Origin: Leptospiraceae bacterium
GTDB lineage: Bacteria > Spirochaetota > Leptospiria > Leptospirales > Leptospiraceae
DNA length: 64,000 nucleotides
Direction of reading: 5' to 3'
Assembly: GCA_024233865.1 (NCBI GenBank)
Contig: JACKPA010000005.1
Span: 186,001 to 250,000 of the forward strand
In this document: piece by piece, positions 1 through 8,149 of the stretch
Layout: the number at the start of each line of letters is the position of its first letter
How positions within the stretch are numbered: position 1 is the first letter of the stretch
The notes under the pieces: generated by a model
Databases searched by the model: none
Seen by the model: the letters and a program-made list of their open reading frames with translations, nothing else
Told to the model about the DNA's origin: nothing
Made by a program: the position numbers and the translations under genes

Positions 1-81
1 GTTTTTGCAGATGGTAAAATCAATATTCTGGCGAGTTCCGCTCTTGTAAACTCTAACGATTTTTGGGACTATTTCTCTTAA
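1..81 (+). CDS. C-terminal end of an unidentified protein (partial)
   Basis: The reading frame is open from base 1 and ends at a TAA at 79-81, giving 26 residues that end in NDFWDYFS. The 5' part lies outside the window. I do not recognise the family from this short tail. A 66-base gap separates it from serC, so it could be the preceding gene of the same transcription unit or a separate unit. Confidence 0.5.
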   Translation, partial: VFADGKINILASSALVNSNDFWDYFS

Positions 82-147
82 AAAAACCCATTAATTTTTA
101 ATTGAACACTAGGTTTATCATTTTATCTAGGTTAAAAGGAGAATTCT

Positions 148-1230
148 ATGGCTCGAAAGTATAATTTTAGCGCTGGACCAGCGATGTTACCCGTTGAGGT
201 ATTAGAAAGAGCAAAAAATGAGATGTTAGATTGGAATGGTTGTGGAATGTCGGTGATGGAACTTAGCCACCGTAGCAAGCAGTACCTATCTATTGCTGAA
301 AAAGCAGAAAAAGACCTTAGAGAACTATTAAATATTCCAACGAATTATAAAGTTTTATTTTTACAAGGTGGAGCCTCAAGCCAATTTGCAATGGTTCCTC
401 TTAATATATTAGGAGAATCAAAAAAAGCAGACTACGTAAATACCGGAGAATGGTCAAAAAAAGCCATTTCTGAGGCTAAAAAGTTTTGTGATGTAAATAT
501 TGCCGCAACTTCGGAAGCAACAAAGTTTACTGATATACCGGATTATTCCCAATGGAAATTAGACCCTAACGCAGCATACCTACACTATACTCCCAATGAA
601 ACCATTGGAGGAGTTGAATTTCATTGGATTCCGGATACAAAGGGTATTCCATTGGTAGCAGATATGTCTTCTACCTTGCTCTCTCGTCCGATAGACGTTT
701 CCAAATATGGAATTATATACGCTGGAGCACAGAAAAATATCGGACCTGCCGGGTTAGTCATAGTTATTATTCGAGAAGATTTGATCGGTAAGGCAAGCTC
801 TAATACTCCAACAATGATGAATTATAAAATTGCTGCTGACAATGCTTCCATGTACAATACTCCGCCAACATACTCTTGGTATATTGCCGGTTTGGTTTTT
901 GAATGGATAAAAAATCTCGGTGGTTTGAAAGGTATGGAAGAACGTAATGCAAAAAAGGCAAACAAACTCTATTTCAAGATCGATTCAAGTGATTTTTATA
1001 ATAACCCGGTAGATAAGGCTTGTAGGTCTTGGATGAATGTTCCGTTTACTCTTGCAAAACCTGATTTGGACAAGACATTTTTAGAAGAAGCAAAAAAAGC
1101 CGGTTTGGAAACTTTGGCAGGACATAGATCGGTTGGTGGAATGAGAGCAAGTATCTACAACGCTATGCCGGAAGAAGGTGTGGACGCTTTGATACAATTT
1201 ATGGATGATTTTGAAAAGAGGAACGGATAG
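148..1230 (+). CDS. serC: Phosphoserine aminotransferase
   Basis: PLP-dependent class V aminotransferase that makes 3-phosphoserine from 3-phosphohydroxypyruvate and glutamate, the second step of serine synthesis, in the cytoplasm. The start KYNFSAGPAMLP is the family signature. The PLP lysine is K196 in GAQKNIGPAG, and the end has the typical GHRSVGGMRASIYNA. At 360 residues it is full length. An AAAAGGAG ribosome site lies 7 bases before the ATG. It is followed after 3 bases by serA, so both enzymes should be made from one mRNA. The same enzyme can also serve pyridoxal phosphate synthesis in some bacteria. Confidence 0.96.
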   Translation: MARKYNFSAGPAMLPVEVLERAKNEMLDWNGCGMSVMELSHRSKQYLSIAEKAEKDLRELLNIPTNYKVLFLQGGASSQFAMVPLNILGESKKADYVNTGEWSKKAISEAKKFCDVNIAATSEATKFTDIPDYSQWKLDPNAAYLHYTPNETIGGVEFHWIPDTKGIPLVADMSSTLLSRPIDVSKYGIIYAGAQKNIGPAGLVIVIIREDLIGKASSNTPTMMNYKIAADNASMYNTPPTYSWYIAGLVFEWIKNLGGLKGMEERNAKKANKLYFKIDSSDFYNNPVDKACRSWMNVPFTLAKPDLDKTFLEEAKKAGLETLAGHRSVGGMRASIYNAMPEEGVDALIQFMDDFEKRNG

Positions 1231-1233
1231 AGA

Positions 1234-2406
1234 ATGTACAAAATTCAAACACTTAATAATATTTCCGTAGTTGGTTTGGAAACGTTTCCAAGAGATAAGT
1301 ATGAAATTGCCTCTGAAATTCAAAATCCCGATGCAATACTTCTACGCTCTTTTAAAATGCACGACTATCCCATTAGTCCGTCCCTAAAAGCTGTGGGTAG
1401 AGCCGGAGCTGGTGTAAACAATATTCCAGTCGACAAGCTAAGTCAAATAGGGGTACCTGTTTTCAATACACCAGGAGCAAACGCCAATGCTGTAAAAGAA
1501 TTGGTTCTAGCCGGAATGTTTTTGGCAGCTCGTAATATATGCCAAGGCTGGGATTATGCCAGAAATTTACAAGGTAGTGATGAAGAAGTTTCCAAACAGA
1601 CCGAGTCAGGAAAGAGTAAATTTGCTGGTTTTGAATTGCCTGGTCGAACGCTTGGTGTTATTGGGTTAGGTGCGATAGGAGTTAAGGTAGCCAATGCTGC
1701 TCTTTCTCTTGGTATGAAGGTGATAGGTTATGATCCTGTTATCACCGTAAAAAATGCTTGGGAAGTTGCTTCGGATGTACAGCAAGCTGTGAGTTTGGAT
1801 GATATGCTTTCCAAAGTGGATATGGTAACGTTTCACGTTCCTTTGAATGACAAAACCAAAAATATGTTAGATGCAAACCGAATCAATTTGATGAAAAAGG
1901 GTGTTGTCATTTTAAATTTTGCCAGAGGTGGAATTGTGAATGATGAGGCTGTATGCCAAGCCATTCAAGCCGGAAAGGTGAAAGGTTATGTTTGTGACTT
2001 TCCAACCAATCTATTAAAAAACCATCCCGGCGTGATTACACTTCCGCATTTGGGAGCATCTACGGAAGAAGCAGAAGACAATTGTGCTTTTATGGTGTCG
2101 AACCAGATTCGTGATTTTTTGGAAAATGGAAACATAGTAAATTCCGTAAACTTTCCCGAAGTAAAGATGCTACGAACAGAAAGTGAAAATCGCCTTGCCA
2201 TAACCAATATGAATGAGCCAAATATGGTTGCTCAAATTTCTTCGGATATTGGAAAAAACGGTCTGAATATTTTGGACATGTTAAACAAATCCAAAGGTAA
2301 TCTTGCCTATACACTTATGGACTTGGACAAGGAAGTCTCGGACGAAGTATTACAGAATATTAAAAATATTAAAGGTGTTTTGTCTGTAAGAAGAGTTCCG
2401 GTTTAG
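1234..2406 (+). CDS. serA: D-3-phosphoglycerate dehydrogenase
   Basis: NAD-dependent oxidation of 3-phosphoglycerate to 3-phosphohydroxypyruvate, the first step of serine synthesis. The 390-residue protein has the D-2-hydroxyacid dehydrogenase fold: a Rossmann glycine loop GLGAIG near residues 144-149, the substrate-binding RGGIV segment and the catalytic LPHLGAST segment. From about residue 315 there is an ACT domain (AITNMNEPNMVAQISSDIG), the usual serine-sensing regulatory domain. It is the short type lacking the intervening domain of the long SerA form. The start lies 3 bases after serC, so the pair is translationally close. Confidence 0.95.
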   Translation: MYKIQTLNNISVVGLETFPRDKYEIASEIQNPDAILLRSFKMHDYPISPSLKAVGRAGAGVNNIPVDKLSQIGVPVFNTPGANANAVKELVLAGMFLAARNICQGWDYARNLQGSDEEVSKQTESGKSKFAGFELPGRTLGVIGLGAIGVKVANAALSLGMKVIGYDPVITVKNAWEVASDVQQAVSLDDMLSKVDMVTFHVPLNDKTKNMLDANRINLMKKGVVILNFARGGIVNDEAVCQAIQAGKVKGYVCDFPTNLLKNHPGVITLPHLGASTEEAEDNCAFMVSNQIRDFLENGNIVNSVNFPEVKMLRTESENRLAITNMNEPNMVAQISSDIGKNGLNILDMLNKSKGNLAYTLMDLDKEVSDEVLQNIKNIKGVLSVRRVPV

Positions 2407-2416
2407 GTTGCATTTA

Positions 2417-2511
2417 ATTACCACCGATGGACACCGATAAACACAGATGATTATAGAGATAAATATTATGCGTAAAATACGTGTTTTGTTTGTGGTTTGA
2501 TCGGTGGTAAG
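2417..2511 (+). repeat. Imperfect inverted-repeat element after serA
   Basis: The segment opens with TTACCACCGATGGACACCGA and closes with ATCGGTGGTAA, so its ends are inverted copies of about 11 bases around a 70-base AT-rich interior. The phrase ACCGATGGACACCGATAAAC has the look of a dispersed intergenic repeat, but only one copy lies in this window. Its right arm contains the GTG that is the first possible start codon of the next gene, so the element may have replaced the native 5' region of that gene. Confidence 0.5.
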
Positions 2512-4726
2512 AAATTTGTTTCGTTCTTTATTTTATCTACTTTTTCAATTTAGTTTTGCATTTCTTTTTGTTGTTTCAATATACGCTGAGTCAGAAATAA
2601 TTAATTTATTATATTCCAATGCAAATGTGGAAGTCGTTTCAAGTCCTTCTAAGCAGAAATTGGATGAAAGTTTTACTTATAATACCTATTTCCAAGATGT
2701 TTTTCTGGAAGATAATCATTTCCTGAATTTGCATACTCGTATGAATCGAATAGACCATTCGCTTCGGGTATTGAATTTACCTCCGGGAGAAAAAATTCAT
2801 TTCAAAATCAAACAAAAATTAGACCATCTGTTAAACTATTCATTTAAGGAAAACATATATAGTTTTGAAAATAATCCGATGCAAGCATTCTTAAATGGAA
2901 AACGAATTGATAATTCTCAAGTTTTTTCTAAAAGAGAAGATAACCTCCTAACTCTTTACAATTCGGGAGAACATTCCGTTTTAATCCATAATCCGTATTT
3001 GATTTCTGCTTCCCATAAAAAGAGAACGGATGTAATATTTATTGTAATCGATTCACTGCGAGGTGACGTTTTGGGTTGTAACGGTGGAGAATTTGGTGTG
3101 ACTCCCAATTTGGATGCGTTCTCCAAGACTTCTTATACATTTCAAAAACATTATGTGAATTCGTCTTGGACACGACCTTCCACAATGATATTTTTTACCG
3201 GAGTGTATGCTTCCAAGACCTTTATAAATTTTTGGGATTACCCCGTATTCTCAGAAGAGCGTACCATGTTTTACCAGTCCGATATAAGTCCTCTTCCGGC
3301 TCTACTTTCAAGTTTTGGTTACAATTCCATTATGGTTGGAAACAATCCGTTTTTAACCGACCATAGGTATCTGGGGGTTGATACCGGTTTTGAATCCGTT
3401 TATGATTTCGCACCTGTTAACGAGGATACACCCAAAATAACCCAACAGGCAATAGACGTAGTCCAAAAGAATAAAAAAAAATTCTATAATCCTTTAGGTT
3501 ATTTCCAAAGACCTTTGTTTTTGTTTTTGAATTACAATGACCCACACAGACCTTATACACCTCCCTACAATTTTTTGAATCAAGTAAAAGTTTCTTTTCC
3601 AATAGATACAAATAAATTGAACTATCTAGGAGAAGTCGCCTACGTTGATTCGGAACTTGGAAAATTCTTTCAATTTCTCAAAGACAATGATATGTATGAT
3701 AGTTCTTTGATAATTGTCACTTCCGATCATGGTGAAGTGATGAATCCGGCTCATGCCAAATCAAAATTTACGGATGTATATACAATGTATGGACACGGAC
3801 AGGGGCTTTATGATGAAGATATTCATACACCTTTGCTAATCAAATATCCATACCAAAAAGAAGGTAAGCAAATACAGGCTACAACCAGATCGATAGATAT
3901 TATGCCTACCATACTCGATGTTTTGGATGTTAAAGGTTCAACACATACAATGGATGGAAAAACGTTAGGAGATGTGATTTGGAATAAAGAAACTACAGAA
4001 AGGTTGTATTACGGAGAGGGTAGGGGTGTAAAAGGTGTTCGGAAATCCGGATATAAATTTATGCAAAAAACGTTTGAATTTCATAAACAAGGTGTGTCTT
4101 GGGATGGTATAGTAGGGGACGAGCCGAATTATTTGTATAATCTTATGGATGACCCAAACGAAGAAAGTCCTATCGAAAATCAAACCATTGTTACTACATT
4201 CCAAGATATTGTGAAAAATTTTAAAGCTCTTTCGTCTGTTTATAGTATTCGTGTTTTTAATCCCAATCATTCTCAAGAAAAGTCTTTGTATCTCACAGCT
4301 CTTAGCAAGAAAGGTAGAGTAGTTACCACTGATACGGAGGGATTTTTTAAGAACTTAGAAGAAGCAACCTACTACCAAGACGGCTTTGTATTGGAAAAAA
4401 AAATATCCGGAGGTCAAACGTATGAATTAAATTTGGTAGTGTATCCGGATGTTACCTTTCCGGAGATACAAATTTTAATTGACGGACAAAGAATCGGGCG
4501 TAGTAATTTTGGTGTAGGGCAGTTTGATGTGTATCCTGGTGATTGTTTACACATAAACAAAAATTGTAGTCTCATGTATATGGCTAAATATCGTAAACCA
4601 CCAATTCCTAAAAAATTTAGAGTCCAAATTTGGAAAACGGGACTTCAAAAAAACTACAATTCCAAAAATGTTCTACTAGAAAAAGACGCAATTGATATTT
4701 TAAAAAAGCAGGGGTATATCCAATGA
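2504..4726 (+). CDS. Sulfatase-superfamily exported or membrane-anchored protein
   Basis: Alkaline phosphatase/sulfatase-fold protein of 740 residues. It begins with a hydrophobic export signal (residues 5-27). The catalytic domain starts near residue 180 with the metal-binding VIFIVIDSLRGD; a second metal motif is VTSDHGE near residue 407 and a late histidine lies in GHGQGLY. The position of the formylglycine cysteine of true sulfatases (C-x-P-S-R) is occupied by T-R-P-S-T, so it cannot be a classical formylglycine sulfatase; a threonine nucleophile, as in phosphoglycerol or phosphoethanolamine transferases, is likelier. The C-terminal 200 residues are not recognised. The first possible start is a GTG inside the upstream repeat; a TTG at 2516 is an alternative. 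It overlaps the next gene by 4 bases. Confidence 0.75.
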   Translation: MVRNLFRSLFYLLFQFSFAFLFVVSIYAESEIINLLYSNANVEVVSSPSKQKLDESFTYNTYFQDVFLEDNHFLNLHTRMNRIDHSLRVLNLPPGEKIHFKIKQKLDHLLNYSFKENIYSFENNPMQAFLNGKRIDNSQVFSKREDNLLTLYNSGEHSVLIHNPYLISASHKKRTDVIFIVIDSLRGDVLGCNGGEFGVTPNLDAFSKTSYTFQKHYVNSSWTRPSTMIFFTGVYASKTFINFWDYPVFSEERTMFYQSDISPLPALLSSFGYNSIMVGNNPFLTDHRYLGVDTGFESVYDFAPVNEDTPKITQQAIDVVQKNKKKFYNPLGYFQRPLFLFLNYNDPHRPYTPPYNFLNQVKVSFPIDTNKLNYLGEVAYVDSELGKFFQFLKDNDMYDSSLIIVTSDHGEVMNPAHAKSKFTDVYTMYGHGQGLYDEDIHTPLLIKYPYQKEGKQIQATTRSIDIMPTILDVLDVKGSTHTMDGKTLGDVIWNKETTERLYYGEGRGVKGVRKSGYKFMQKTFEFHKQGVSWDGIVGDEPNYLYNLMDDPNEESPIENQTIVTTFQDIVKNFKALSSVYSIRVFNPNHSQEKSLYLTALSKKGRVVTTDTEGFFKNLEEATYYQDGFVLEKKISGGQTYELNLVVYPDVTFPEIQILIDGQRIGRSNFGVGQFDVYPGDCLHINKNCSLMYMAKYRKPPIPKKFRVQIWKTGLQKNYNSKNVLLEKDAIDILKKQGYIQ

Positions 4727-5904
4727 ACCAAGACCTTCCTTTGAAAGGTGTACAAGTTGTTGATTTGAGTTTATTGTTACCGGGACCATTGTGTTCTATG
4801 TATTTGGCAGACATGGGTGCGGAAGTGATAAAAATTGAGAATCCAAGAGCAAAAGACCCCACTAGGGTTATGTTCCAATCTCCAACGGGAATTCCCTATT
4901 TGTATTTGATGGTGAATCGAAACAAAAAGGCAATAACCTTAAACTTAAAAAAAGAAAAGGCAAAAGAAGTTCTATTTAAACTGTTAGAAAATGCTGATAT
5001 ACTTTTAGAAGGTTTTCGACCCGATGCTTTGGATGGAATGGGAATTGGTTACGAGGTTCTAAAACAAAAGTTTCCAAGGCTCATTTACTGTGGAATTTAC
5101 GGTTACGGAAGTACAGGACCATATAAAGATATGGCTGGACATGATGCAAATTACCTTGCTTTGTCGGGATTGTTAGACCAAATCGGGAGTAAAAATTCGC
5201 CTTCTTTAGCAGGATTTCAGTTGGCTGATATAGGTGGTGGAACACTAACGGCACTTGTTTCTATTTTGGCAGCTCTCTATTCGAGAGAAAAGACAGGAAA
5301 AGGTCAAAAAATTGATGTTTCTATGATGGAATCTTCTCTACAGTTTTTGTCTTTGTATGCAGGGATTTTTTTATCCAACAATATACCCCCGGAAAGAGGA
5401 AATGAATTATTGTCGGGTAAGATTCCCAATTATAATATATACGAAACAAAAGAAGGACGTTTTGTGTGTTTGGGAGCATTGGAAGAAAGGTTTTTTAAAA
5501 CTTTCCTTAGACAAATAGGACAAGAAGATCTTCTAGAAAGGTATCCATTACAAGAAGAAAACTTTGAAATCTTAAAGGCAAAGTTAAAGGAATTTTTTTC
5601 TTCCAAGACTTTGGATGATTTACAAGTATTATTTCAAAACCCGGACTGTTGTCTAACACCAATTAAAAATTTAAAAGAAGTTATGGAAGACAAACACCTA
5701 TTAGAGAGAGGTATGATCTACTCGGTAGATCATCCAACCTACGGTAATATTGTTCAATTTGCACCTCCTTTCCGTTTTTCCGATGCAATATGTAAATACA
5801 ACACTCATCCTCCGGAACATGGAGAACACAACATGGAAATTTTAGAGGGTTTGGGATATTCAAAGGGAGAAATAGAGTCTATGAAAAAAGATAGGGTGTT
5901 ATAA
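4723..5904 (+). CDS. CaiB/BaiF-family CoA-transferase (alpha-methylacyl-CoA racemase-like)
   Basis: Class III CoA-transferase family protein of 393 residues. The N-terminus GVQVVDLSLLLPGPLCSMYL and the following DMGAEVIKIENP are family hallmarks. The conserved catalytic aspartate is D141 in AGHDANYLALSG, and the family motif GKGQKIDVSMMES follows. Members either move CoA between acids or epimerise 2-methylacyl-CoAs; sequence alone does not decide which. The ATGA overlap with the sulfatase-like gene implies coupled translation. Two acyl-CoA dehydrogenases near 58 kb show that acyl-CoA metabolism is active in the organism. Confidence 0.88.
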   Translation: MNQDLPLKGVQVVDLSLLLPGPLCSMYLADMGAEVIKIENPRAKDPTRVMFQSPTGIPYLYLMVNRNKKAITLNLKKEKAKEVLFKLLENADILLEGFRPDALDGMGIGYEVLKQKFPRLIYCGIYGYGSTGPYKDMAGHDANYLALSGLLDQIGSKNSPSLAGFQLADIGGGTLTALVSILAALYSREKTGKGQKIDVSMMESSLQFLSLYAGIFLSNNIPPERGNELLSGKIPNYNIYETKEGRFVCLGALEERFFKTFLRQIGQEDLLERYPLQEENFEILKAKLKEFFSSKTLDDLQVLFQNPDCCLTPIKNLKEVMEDKHLLERGMIYSVDHPTYGNIVQFAPPFRFSDAICKYNTHPPEHGEHNMEILEGLGYSKGEIESMKKDRVL

Positions 5905-5996
5905 AGTTGAATTGAGGCATCTCGAATTTTTTAAGATAATCTTTTAAAATCAACTGAATTTAATCCTATAAACATAAACTACTCTAATCAAAGTTT

Positions 5997-6035
5997 CAAC
6001 CATGGGAAAAATACAATGTATAATTTTCATGGTTG
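5997..6035. promoter_or_regulatory. 8-bp inverted repeat (candidate operator) overlapping a -35 box
   Basis: CAACCATG at 5997-6004 is mirrored by CATGGTTG at 6028-6035 with 23 bases between. The right arm runs directly into the TTGACA at 6033-6038. This is the arrangement expected of a dimeric repressor site, though a transcribed hairpin is not excluded. Confidence 0.45.
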
Positions 6036-6061
6036 ACAGAATTGCTTTAAAGCCTTATTAA
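6033..6061 (+). promoter_or_regulatory. Sigma-70 type promoter for the 6144 gene and ppa
   Basis: A perfect TTGACA (6033-6038) is followed after 17 bases by TATTAA (6056-6061). The predicted mRNA would start near 6068 and have a leader of about 75 bases before the ATG at 6144. Confidence 0.55.
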
Positions 6062-6143
6062 TTAAATACGAATAAAACTAAATAAATACCAAAATCGTTT
6101 TGGTCCTTACGGTAGAGGAAAAAGTAAAAAAGAGGCGAGTAGC

Positions 6144-6347
6144 ATGAAGATCCAGAGTTTTAATTCTGTTACGGAGATCATTCAAGCTTATAAAAAAGTA
6201 TTTCAAGAACCGGGCGTTAACATTGAAAAAGGAATTGACTCTAACGGAGACCTTTGTATTGTTATATCAAGTAGCCAAAATACTCGATATGTTCCTATAC
6301 GAGATTGTGGATCAAGTGGTTATTATTTGGTTGAGGTTCCGGAATAG
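6144..6347 (+). CDS. Small hypothetical protein (67 residues)
   Basis: A 67-residue soluble protein with no signal peptide or membrane segment. The middle reads KGIDSNGDLCIVISSSQNTR, with two cysteines overall. I do not recognise the family. An AGAGGCGAG sequence lies a few bases before the ATG and could serve as ribosome site. It sits behind a good promoter and 19 bases before inorganic pyrophosphatase, which argues that it is a real gene and cotranscribed with ppa. Confidence 0.6.
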   Translation: MKIQSFNSVTEIIQAYKKVFQEPGVNIEKGIDSNGDLCIVISSSQNTRYVPIRDCGSSGYYLVEVPE

Positions 6348-6366
6348 TCAATAAAAAGGAATAACC

Positions 6367-7047
6367 ATGAATTTTAAAAGTAATCTCTCAATTGATCCTA
6401 TTGGAAAACTTTTAGGACTTAGATATAAATCGCACCCCTGGCATGGAATTGATATTGGTGAAAAAGCACCAACAACTATCACTGCTTACATAGAAATGGT
6501 TCCGTCTGACACCGTTAAATACGAATTGGACAAAAAAACCGGATATTTAAGAATTGACAGACCTCAAAAGTATTCCAGTATTTTACCCGCTTTGTATGGA
6601 TTTTTACCACAAACTTTTTGTGGAAATAATGTTGCAGAAATGAGCCGGAAGTCCCTTAATCGAGATGAAATTGTTGGCGACTCCGATCCTTTGGATATCT
6701 GCGTTTTGACCGAAAAAGAAATTTTTCATGGAGACATCATAGTACATGCAAGACCAATTGGCGGATTTCGAATGATAGATGGAAGTGAAGCCGACGATAA
6801 AATTATCGCAGTTTTGGAAAACGACGCAGTATATGGAAAATACAAAGATATAAGTGATTGCCCTGAGGCGGTAATTGACAGGTTAAAGCACTATTTTCTT
6901 ACCTATAAGGATATGCCTGGCGCTGGTGAGGCGAGAAGGTGTGAAATTCCTAATATTTATGGAGAAACGGAAGCCATGGATGTTATAAGTCGTAGTATGG
7001 ATGACTACAAGAGGTATGTAAAAGAGCTTTTATTTAAAGAAGGATAA
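6367..7047 (+). CDS. ppa: Inorganic pyrophosphatase (family I)
   Basis: Hydrolyses pyrophosphate to phosphate and so drives biosynthetic reactions. The metal-binding signature of soluble family I enzymes is present as DSDPLDICVL, preceded by the substrate segment IDRPQKYSSILPALYGFLPQ; further conserved aspartates and KHYFLTYKD follow. At 226 residues it is longer than the roughly 180-residue bacterial enzymes, with extra N-terminal sequence and an insert after FCGNNVA. It follows the small gene at 6144 and has its own AAAAGGA ribosome site. Confidence 0.92.
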   Translation: MNFKSNLSIDPIGKLLGLRYKSHPWHGIDIGEKAPTTITAYIEMVPSDTVKYELDKKTGYLRIDRPQKYSSILPALYGFLPQTFCGNNVAEMSRKSLNRDEIVGDSDPLDICVLTEKEIFHGDIIVHARPIGGFRMIDGSEADDKIIAVLENDAVYGKYKDISDCPEAVIDRLKHYFLTYKDMPGAGEARRCEIPNIYGETEAMDVISRSMDDYKRYVKELLFKEG

Positions 7048-7159
7048 CAAGATTTGGAAATATTATTTAAAAAATTAAAATAAAATAATAATTTAATTTT
7101 GTTTTAATTATAAGAATTATTATACTAGCCAAGAAATACTTTTAGAGGTTATATAATCT

Positions 7160-8020
7160 ATGAAAAAATTTATTTTATTGTTTATGGTATCATTTTCCTT
7201 CTCTATTCTTTCACAAGGAGAGGAAAATCAAAGTGCAAATACACCCCCTACAACCGGCAGTTCTTTAGAGCCTCAAATATACCAAAAAGAACTCAACCAA
7301 TACCAAAAAGGAGATAACATAGAAAAAGAAGAAGAACACTTAAATAAAGTAATACTACAAGCGAATCGGTCTTTTGAGGGACATTCCAAAATTCTTCTTA
7401 TGAAATTAAAGGTTTTTCCGCGCAATACGGTTTTAACTAGAGGAGTAGCCCAAGGAAATGATTGTATTTATGATCCCAACAAATCTCAAGAAGATGTTTC
7501 CAATGATTGTCTGAAAATCGAAGTCTTTGATTTTGTGAAAGGTGATGGAGGGAAAGAAGTAGGTGAAAAAAGCAAATACGTCATTTTATTTTTTGATAAA
7601 TCAGAAGATGGCAAAACAGATTACGTTTCGGCTAGACCAAGGAGAATAAAAAAAATCAAAAGCAGAATATCCATCCAAGACAGGGAGAAATTAGATAAAA
7701 GGCTTTTGGAAATCACAGATGCTGAACCAACAGCAGCTCCCGAAAATCACGATTATAGCATTTTTACGCAATACCAATTGGATAATTATCCATCTTTAGA
7801 TCCCGATAAAAACCCGTCTAAAGAAGAGTATTTTAAGCTATCCGATGTTGTAAATACAATATCTAGCCCGATCAGAAATGAATTTAAACGGGATGCCTAT
7901 ATAAAACATCTTCAATATTTCGAAAGACTGCTTAGCAAAATTTTTTATTACAACGAGGAACACGTAAATAATAAAGCAAGACGAAATAACAACTTTCTGA
8001 AAGGTGTTGGTGATTTTTGA
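7160..8020 (+). CDS. Exported hypothetical protein, possibly flagellar-sheath related
   Basis: A 286-residue protein with a clear signal peptide (MKKFILLFMVSFSFSILSQG, cleavage near residue 20). The mature part is charged and soluble, with a lysine- and aspartate-rich central region (IQDREKLDKRLLEI) and a basic C-terminal region. There are only two cysteines, in the GNDCIYDP and SNDCLKIE segments, which could form a periplasmic disulfide. I do not recognise a named domain. Length, signal peptide and layout are compatible with leptospiral flagellar-coiling proteins (FcpA/FcpB type), but that is a weak guess. It stands alone and is followed by a hairpin. Confidence 0.7.
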   Translation: MKKFILLFMVSFSFSILSQGEENQSANTPPTTGSSLEPQIYQKELNQYQKGDNIEKEEEHLNKVILQANRSFEGHSKILLMKLKVFPRNTVLTRGVAQGNDCIYDPNKSQEDVSNDCLKIEVFDFVKGDGGKEVGEKSKYVILFFDKSEDGKTDYVSARPRRIKKIKSRISIQDREKLDKRLLEITDAEPTAAPENHDYSIFTQYQLDNYPSLDPDKNPSKEEYFKLSDVVNTISSPIRNEFKRDAYIKHLQYFERLLSKIFYYNEEHVNNKARRNNNFLKGVGDF

Positions 8021-8035
8021 AAAATAATTCTACTT

Positions 8036-8055
8036 CTCCCTGCTTTTGTAGGGAG
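8036..8055 (+). terminator. Hairpin downstream of the exported-protein gene
   Basis: CTCCCT (8036-8041) and AGGGAG (8050-8055) form a 6-bp stem with an 8-base loop, 16 bases after the stop codon. No run of T follows, so it would be an imperfect terminator. Confidence 0.35.
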
Positions 8056-8123
8056 ATACTGATAAAAAAAAGTAAGTGGATTTATTTTTTTATCGACTAT
8101 AGACATTTTGTGATTTAATAGGT

Positions 8124-8139
8124 ACTAATAAATATTAGT
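8124..8139. promoter_or_regulatory. 16-bp palindrome upstream of the REC-HDOD gene
   Basis: ACTAATA and TATTAGT are perfect inverted arms separated by AA. The site lies 11 bases before the ATG at 8150, where a bound protein or a hairpin could block transcription or translation. Confidence 0.4.
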
Positions 8140-8149
8140 CTAATACATT

